Below are positions 57,893 to 64,000 of a DNA stretch of 64,000 nucleotides, in pieces. The notes under the pieces are model-generated. The model did no database searches. It had not been told where the DNA came from and was given only the letters and a program-made list of their open reading frames with translations. Within the stretch, counting starts at the first letter, position 1. Every line of letters starts with the position of its first letter. This stretch comes from Rhynchosporium graminicola (taxonomy: Eukaryota; Ascomycota; Leotiomycetes; Helotiales; Ploettnerulaceae). A program made the position numbers and the translations under genes. Location of the stretch: assembly GCA_900074885.1 (NCBI GenBank), contig FJUW01000074.1, positions 215,865-279,864 on the forward strand. Reading direction: 5' to 3'.

Positions 57893-60436
57893 TAGGACGA
57901 GTTTATGGATTATAACGTTCAGAAGCGAGATACTTCCCAAATCAGACTTTTTGTAATAAAGAATACTAAAAATGTTTGCTCTAAAAAAACGCCAAAGAAA
58001 ATATGGCAGGTAGAGAGTCAGGATCAGCCACAATATCCAATTTAATACAGATCTTGTAAAGTACGCTAGGCTCAGTTACTAATACTCGTTAATAGCGACC
58101 TCTCTTTCCGGGCGACCCAGTTATCGCCTGCTTTCTAGTAGAGTAGGCTCTTCCCGAAATACTCTTGACACCATTCCCTGCAGCAAAAAGCCGTACGTAT
58201 AAGCTTCCACTAGCACAAGATGTTATGACCTACAAAGGTCTTATCAGAACCGCTTTCAGCCATATACTATAGCGCGAGATGCTTAATTTGGAATAACCAT
58301 AGCTTTCAAGACAAGAACAGATGTAGTGAATGGGGTAATAACAGGGTCTCTATCTTTTGTAGCTGTATAGTACGATGGCCCTTACACCCCATTATTAAAG
58401 AAGAATGCGTGATCATACTTATTTTCATAATAATCTGGGACCTATGATAAAAGGTCTTTATGATTCGAATTTTTCTATACACGTGTGAGGATATGAAGTG
58501 CTTTAATATGTCTTTCTTATTCTGTCGGGATCAATATAGACTTGGTAGTACTTAAGTTGTAGTCGAACGAGATTCCATATCCGTTCATTAAATTAGCTAG
58601 GGCTGCAAAGCTGTTATCTATATCTCGGGAACCAGTTGAAGACTGAAACGAGTTTCATAGAAGACATTGATAGCAAACCACATCTGCAGATTTGACAACG
58701 TCTTGGATGTCTTGGACATCTCTGAACTTACGTATTCCATGGAAACGCACCATAGTGTTCGGTCCAGCATAATCGGGAGACGGGCGGAACAGATGATCTT
58801 CAGAGAAACCAGAGCCTAAATCGCCTGTGATGTTGAATCCTTGCTTCAGGATCATTGTCAGAGTTAATATCCGAAGCTTGGTTTGTTACGTTAGTCTAGC
58901 TCTCCGTCTACTTCTCCCTTGAAGTCAAGATTAGATCCTTCATATCACTGGTTAAGCTCGGACCACTAATAGTGTGGATATTGGATCGGCAAACCTTTTG
59001 TCGTCGTTGGTGGCTTGGTGCCAAGAGTGACCGAGGCAGGCAGATCTGACTTTCATCTTCGGTGAAAGGTTCAGACTGAAGTGGCTGAACCATGAGCGTT
59101 GGCACAGGGGAACCAGGGGTTATATTCAAAGCCTCGTCACACATCCCTCTATCACTGAGGACGAGGCTCAGCCAGTTACGATGTCTATCAAGGAGGACAT
59201 GACCACTGAAACAAGTAATCCCTACGACAAGCAAGCGAGGACTTTATGTTCCAGTCAGGTGGTAAATGGAATTACAAGCCATCTGGAATACATACGCAGA
59301 ATCAAGAGAGAGCTTAGGCCTTTGATAGATGAGATTTGCACTTGTATCGATCGATCTTCTAGCTCAAGCTTAGCCTGACCGCGGCCACTCACGAATGGCG
59401 GTAAGAATCTTCCATACACTTATTTCATTCTCTTATACACTCTATAGCTAGACAAAATTCCTCATATGATCTGCCGCTGCCTCTAAACGAGGTTGGGATG
59501 CCTCAATTGATCCAATGTGTGCAAAGCCTTTCCAACAAAAGTCTTTCCACATTTGCGTGGCGTTACGCGTGGCGTCACACGTGGCTCAAATGAAAGTATG
59601 ATTGTGGATTTTTGAAAATACTACAATTGAATTTGAGTAACAAAGTCACATCCTTTGTGTGGATCCTTGTACAGTACCTACGTACTGTGGCTACTTGATG
59701 GCTAGGATACATAAACACAAACCCTGAAAAGTACCTCTGGTACACTCTCCTCCACAATTAGAAAAGTCCTGGTCATACGATTACAAGTAGGCAACTGCCC
59801 TTGATGAGACTCGTAATAGAACCAGAGTAACTTTTTATTTGTCCCAGCCACAAGAAAGGATGTCCATCAAATGCCATCTCCATGGTCAATATCACGTGTT
59901 ATCTGCACACCCCCCTGACCTAACATGACTCTGCGGCAGGTCCGGCCTCTGATCTTCAACTTCGCCCGAACTCTAATATCTCCTTTCAGCGTGACAGCCA
60001 CCTTTTGGGAAACTTTGCTGATCTTCTCTCCATATTAACAGGACTCGACCAGGATATATCCATAAGACCGTGAGACACCGCCTGAACAGGGGCCTAAATT
60101 AGAACATCCTTCACAGTAAGGTTTGATTGCGTATCTCCCCCAAGTTAAGGTTCTGCGCATGGCATTTGATGGCTTGCCAACCACCGTGACTGAACTCTAT
60201 ATTTTCTACCGCAGTTTGGACATTCGATGTCATGCCAACCACCTGTACGAACTCTGAACTCTGAACTCTTTGCCAGAGTATTAAGTTGAGCCATTTTCCT
60301 CGAGAAGTCTGTTCATAACCATCCAGAGACTTGTTCTCATTCACGCATACTCCTCCTCACTGTTTCCTGCATTTGATTGATACCCTACTCCCTCCATCAA
60401 TACGTACAATAATTACACTACCTCGAAACCGTCATC
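57893..60436. other. Intergenic with one short unassigned frame
   Basis: Normal composition returns at once after E1. A minus frame at 58855-58655 (ATG start, 66 codons, containing HLFRPSPDYAGPNTMVRFHG) looks somewhat protein-like and may be an exon of a broken gene; it cannot be extended. Other frames (59234-58908, 59181-59378) lack support. Confidence 0.4.
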
Positions 60437-61890
60437 ATGAAGTACTCTTTAGCTTCCAGCCTCACTTTGGGGCTATCTGCATTGCAGGTGGTCAACGCCA
60501 GATACGTTATGTATGTCGATCAGTAAGTTTTGCCCGGCCCAAATCATCTTATCAGTGCCCCTAACTATCTCAGATTTCACTTGACGGATCTTCCAAACAA
60601 GACCGTGGCAGCTGGTATCGACACAGTGATAATGGCATTTGCCAATTCATCATTATTTGTCTCTCCTGCTGGAAATTACACCCCATTTGAACCGGTCAGC
60701 AAGATGCGATCCCGCTTCGACGAGGGTACGAAGATCCTCATTGCTTTGGGAGGTTGGGGAGACACAGACGGATTCTCTGCGGGAGCTGCAACCGAAGAAT
60801 CTCGAGCGGATTTCGCTAAGAACGTCGCGAACATGGTGAACAGTCTCGGCTTTGATGGCGCAGACATGGACGTAAGTGAATTAATCCATTGGAGGCCTCG
60901 AGATCCCATAGATCGTTCGGGGGAAGCTACCGAAGCTCAGAGTTCCTCGCTGACACTATCTAGTTTGAGTATCCTGGTGGAAACGGAGCAGACTACAAGC
61001 AGAAACCTAACTCCAGCAAAGTCTCTCAAATCGAAACATGGCCTCTTCTACTTGCCGCTATCAGAGCTGCTCTTGGTAAAGACAAGCTGCTGTCTATCGC
61101 AGCTCCAGCACTCCAGCGAGACATGATCGCTTATACACCCGAAAAGGCAGCCGCCATTTTTGAGCCTGTCGACTTCGTCAACATCATGACTTACGACTTG
61201 ATTACCCGCCGCGACAACATGACCAAGCATCACACTGATGTTGCAGGCTCACTTGCAGCCGTCGAGTACTATCTCGATGTCCTCCACCTTCCTCCAGTTA
61301 AAGCCAACCTCGGATTCGCATTCTACGCAAAGTATTTCTCGACGGATCCAGCAGCTCCTTGTGAGACCGGTCTGGGTTGTGAAACTGTTCTGCTGGAGGA
61401 TGAGAACGGAAAAGATACTGGCAAGAGCGGCGCATTGACCTTCGAGATTGCCAACTTGGCCCCCCCACCAACAAATCTTACCGTGAGTCCTGATGGATCT
61501 TGTGGTGCTGCTGCTGGACACTTCTGCCCTACTGGTGAATGCTGCAGCGCCTACGGATTCTGCGGAACTACCGCAGGTCACTGTTCGAGCTGTCTTGCGG
61601 ACTACGGAAAATGTGATACCGTTTCGATCAGCACGCTATTCAAACAGGCGTTGGGGAATGGGACCACCGACGAAGTTGCTGGCGGAGAGTACCACTTCGA
61701 TAAAGCCAATAACCAATTCTGGACTTGGGATACTCCTGATCTCATCCACAGAAAGTTCGAACAGATCGTCAAGGCAAAGAACCTCGGTGGTGTAATGGCA
61801 TGGAGCGCTGGGGAAGACAGTTATGATTGGAGCCGCATACTTGCACTTCAAGCCGGTGTCGCGGCTATGAAGAATTCTAACTGCCCATAA
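60437..61890 (+). CDS. Secreted GH18 chitinase with internal chitin-binding module
   Basis: Three exons, 60437-60522, 60574-60871 and 60964-61890 (introns 51 and 91 nt), 436 aa. Signal peptide MKYSLASSLTLGLSALQVVNA, then RYVMYVDQFH, the first barrel strand of GH18. Motif KILIALGGWGD is the substrate-binding strand; the catalytic motif DGADMDFEYP (residues 123-132, acid Glu130) is complete, with intron 2 between Asp128 and Phe129. At about 306-348 lies a hevein-type CBM18 (GSCGAAAGHFCPTGECC, AYGFCG) placed before the last barrel strand (LGGVMAWSAGED) and not at an end. It hydrolyses chitin outside the cell, in wall turnover, mycoparasitism or nutrition. DxxDxDxE with Ala and Phe in place of the usual residues is a subgroup feature. 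All key residues present. Confidence 0.93.
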
Positions 61891-63073
61891 ATTATGTAGT
61901 CTGGGTACAAGGATTGTCACGTCTTAATGAAATAATGTTAGAAAGTATAGTTTTACTCTTAGATAGCCTTCAATTCAATTCTTATCGAACAACACTATCA
62001 CTTCCTCTCCACCTAAGATGTATATGATGATTTATAAGTCGCACTTCCTTAGAACGACAAAGGGGGTACGATCAATGGCAATCAAAATCTTCTCAAGGAT
62101 GAATCAGATCGAGCACACTCGAAGCCTTTGTCACTGAACATATTTCAGACTCCTCAGTATTGAATTTCTATTTGGTATGAGTCTGAGTGCCGTGCCAACT
62201 AACGGTAATCCACGATGACTAGCACCGCTCTCGTTGGACTATCGAGAATCTCAGTTCTCGGTAGCTTTCGTACCGAACACCGGAGCAAAGGAGAAACCCT
62301 CCACGAGCACTCTTAGGTCCTTCGATCAGAGCTTAGCTAATGAAGTGACGCGGTACTTGGTGTCTCCAGAAGTGTGGAAAAATCCCACTGTGGATTTACA
62401 AGGGCAAATACACCAAACACTCCCTGCAAATCCACCGAAGATAGTTTCAGACTTCAGGAGCAACAGAGTCAATGGGATGGACACAGATTACTGATCTGGG
62501 TCCGTTGCTATGCAGTTGCTTAGGCTACACCTATTGTTTACATGAAATCTGCTCCCTCTCGTTAATTATTTTAGGCTTTTATATCCTAGTAAAACTCTAC
62601 ATCAGCCTCGACAACTACCGAAAGTCCAATGTGGCTAATAATCGAACTTGATTTATAAAGTTTCACACTAACTAGGGGCTGTCATCTGAGTCTAACCCAA
62701 TTTAATGCTGTCCAGGAAACCCAAAGTGGCGAGCTGTTTACTTTCGTATCCATGGTTGAAAACGACCGTATCGCTTCGACTGCGATGATTGAGAGTTTTC
62801 AAGGATTATGAGTAATGAAAACGGGCGCTTGATGGAGTGATGGTTTGAAATTGAGTTATTGGTTGAAAGACCGATCATAGGATCATGTAGGTCTACAGTT
62901 TTAGTCGCAATGGACACCGTATCCGAGCAAAGTTAAACGGATTTCATCAAAGTTCTGATTAAGTTGTAGCTATATTGTTCGCTCATGAGCATATAAGCGA
63001 AACTTTACATCTCATGAAAATCATCATTCATGAAGGGGTCAAGGAATCCTTCTGGCAAGCAAAAGACGACTTC
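61891..63073. other. Intergenic, nothing recognised
   Basis: Contains the 3' sides of two convergent genes. A plus frame at 62234-62494 has no ATG and no protein pattern. Confidence 0.5.
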
Positions 63074-64000
63074 TTACTTGCGAGCACCACCCCAGCTCCC
63101 CAAATACTGCCTCTCCATATCATCTGGCTTCTCAACAACGTCATCCGCCCTGCCAACCAAGACTCTCAAATCATACTCATCATTCTCAGTCAACGTCTGA
63201 TTCGAATCATGTTTACCACGTCCCAACATCGCACCCTCGTTTGACAAACTATCGGTCATTGACTCACCCGGACTCGACTTATCGAGCTCCGAGACCACCG
63301 GCCCAGCTTTCGACGCAAATCCTGCCTCGAATCTCGGCGCTTGTCTCGCCAATTCTCGCGGTACTGGCACTCGTGCCGAAGGAAATGGAGATTGTGTTGG
63401 TGACAGTGATGGGCGATTTTCGCTCGATTTGGCGTCCTCCAGCGAGGGCGCTGCGCCTAAACCCGGAGTCAAACCTCGCTTTACTAGGGATTGCAGCTGG
63501 TTCAAGACGATAAATTCGAGCTTGAGCTTGATAGCGTAAACCAAGGGATGTACAGTGCATTTCAGTGTGAATTTGTCGGTGTAGTCGAAGAGCGTTAGGA
63601 TGACATCGAGGGCGATGACGAGGAGTTGAACAAGGAGAAGAAGTCCAACCACTTTGCGTGTTTGCATTGGGTAGCCGATCTTGAGGAATTTGCGTGTGTG
63701 GTAGATGTATAGGCATGACATGATCGTTTCTTGAATGGTGAAAACAGTTTGCTGAATTCGTTCCATGATCTGCATCGGTCGATAATATGTGTTGTGATTT
63801 CTAGTCATGAGGCCGAATTCGAAGACGGCGATTGGTGTGTGGCAGACAAGCCCATCGATGAGGATAATGACGAGCAGCCATTTCAGTATGCGTTGGCTTC
63901 TGACGACCAAATGGAGACGAGACCACAGTACGATGGAAAAGCCGGTCACATTCATGATCCAGCCAATCTTACATATGACGACAACCAGAATCACTGGCCA
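63074..64000 (-). CDS. Integral membrane protein, DUF7703-like, 5' end outside window
   Basis: The frame is open from the window edge down to the stop at 63074 (308 codons), so the N-terminus is missing. The visible part has about four hydrophobic helices: ILVVVICKIGWIMNVTGFSI, ILKWLLVIILIDGLVC, then VVGLLLLVQLLVIALDVILT and a further one before the tail. Landmarks SRLHLVVRSQRIL and CTVHPLVYAIKLKLEFIVL fit the fungal DUF7703 membrane family. The cytoplasmic tail (about 110 residues) is rich in Ser, Pro and acidic residues and ends QYLGSWGGARK. Function of the family is unknown; a receptor-like role is sometimes guessed from topology. Confidence 0.75.
   Translation of the reverse strand, partial: WPVILVVVICKIGWIMNVTGFSIVLWSRLHLVVRSQRILKWLLVIILIDGLVCHTPIAVFEFGLMTRNHNTYYRPMQIMERIQQTVFTIQETIMSCLYIYHTRKFLKIGYPMQTRKVVGLLLLVQLLVIALDVILTLFDYTDKFTLKCTVHPLVYAIKLKLEFIVLNQLQSLVKRGLTPGLGAAPSLEDAKSSENRPSLSPTQSPFPSARVPVPRELARQAPRFEAGFASKAGPVVSELDKSSPGESMTDSLSNEGAMLGRGKHDSNQTLTENDEYDLRVLVGRADDVVEKPDDMERQYLGSWGGARK

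Noticed and set aside
58908..59234. 108-codon minus-strand frame
   Set aside because: No ATG near its start, no domain and no splice partners.
1..64000. CRISPR arrays, bacterial operons, ribosome binding sites, rRNA
   Set aside because: The window is fungal nuclear DNA. No spaced identical repeats of the CRISPR type and no rRNA were seen; tRNA genes were looked for by eye only and none was convincing.

Overview
The window is nuclear DNA of a filamentous ascomycete. The evidence is short introns (mostly 44-99 nt) with GT..AG borders and CTRAC branch points, fungal orthologues of housekeeping genes, and a two-part composition: balanced, gene-bearing DNA next to a TA-rich block whose repeats differ almost only by C-to-T and G-to-A changes, the mark of repeat-induced point mutation (RIP). 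The protein styles recall Leotiomycetes (Botrytis/Rhynchosporium-like), but that is an impression and not a measurement.

Left arm, 1-10.3 kb, is an accessory region. It holds a small secreted cysteine-rich protein with two exon-duplicated knottin-like modules and a C-terminal tail that looks like the Botrytis-type alpha-pheromone. It also holds a cluster of divergent, partly damaged paralogues. Two of these are full-length genes (286 and 290 aa) of a fungal family resembling the N-terminal domain of STAND/NLR-like proteins, and each has a first coding exon that is just the start codon. Two others carry a retropepsin-like fold that has lost its catalytic Asp.

Centre, 11.2-29 kb, is ordinary housekeeping DNA: peroxisomal SCP-x-type thiolase, mitochondrial D-lactate dehydrogenase (DLD1 type), a mitochondrial PP2C of the pyruvate dehydrogenase phosphatase type that diverges from a TCF25/Rqc1 ribosome-quality-control gene across a shared 537-bp promoter, an ATX1 copper chaperone, and an unrecognised protein with two related domains joined by 11-residue repeats.

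Transition, 29-35 kb: a solo LTR with its target duplication, then a tandem pair of an unknown gene in which one copy is intact (330 aa) and the other is destroyed by RIP.

35-57.9 kb is one nested cluster of LTR retrotransposons, resolved here to the base. A plus-strand Ty3/gypsy chromovirus (E1, 182-bp LTRs, TSD TCTAC) is split by three insertions: E2 (gypsy, 235-bp LTRs, TSD TTTAC), E3 (chromovirus, 268-bp LTRs, TSD CTAGT) and E4 (a small element carrying only gag, 202-bp LTRs, TSD AGTAA). E2-E4 lie on the minus strand. E1 and E3 each carry an extra long antisense reading frame between the end of pol and the 3' LTR, which is unusual for this superfamily. E4 shares the first half of its LTR and its leader with E3, as a non-autonomous derivative would.

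Right arm, 58-64 kb: a secreted GH18 chitinase with a hevein-type chitin-binding module inserted inside the catalytic barrel, and the 3' part of a gene for a seven-helix-like integral membrane protein (DUF7703-like) that runs off the window edge.
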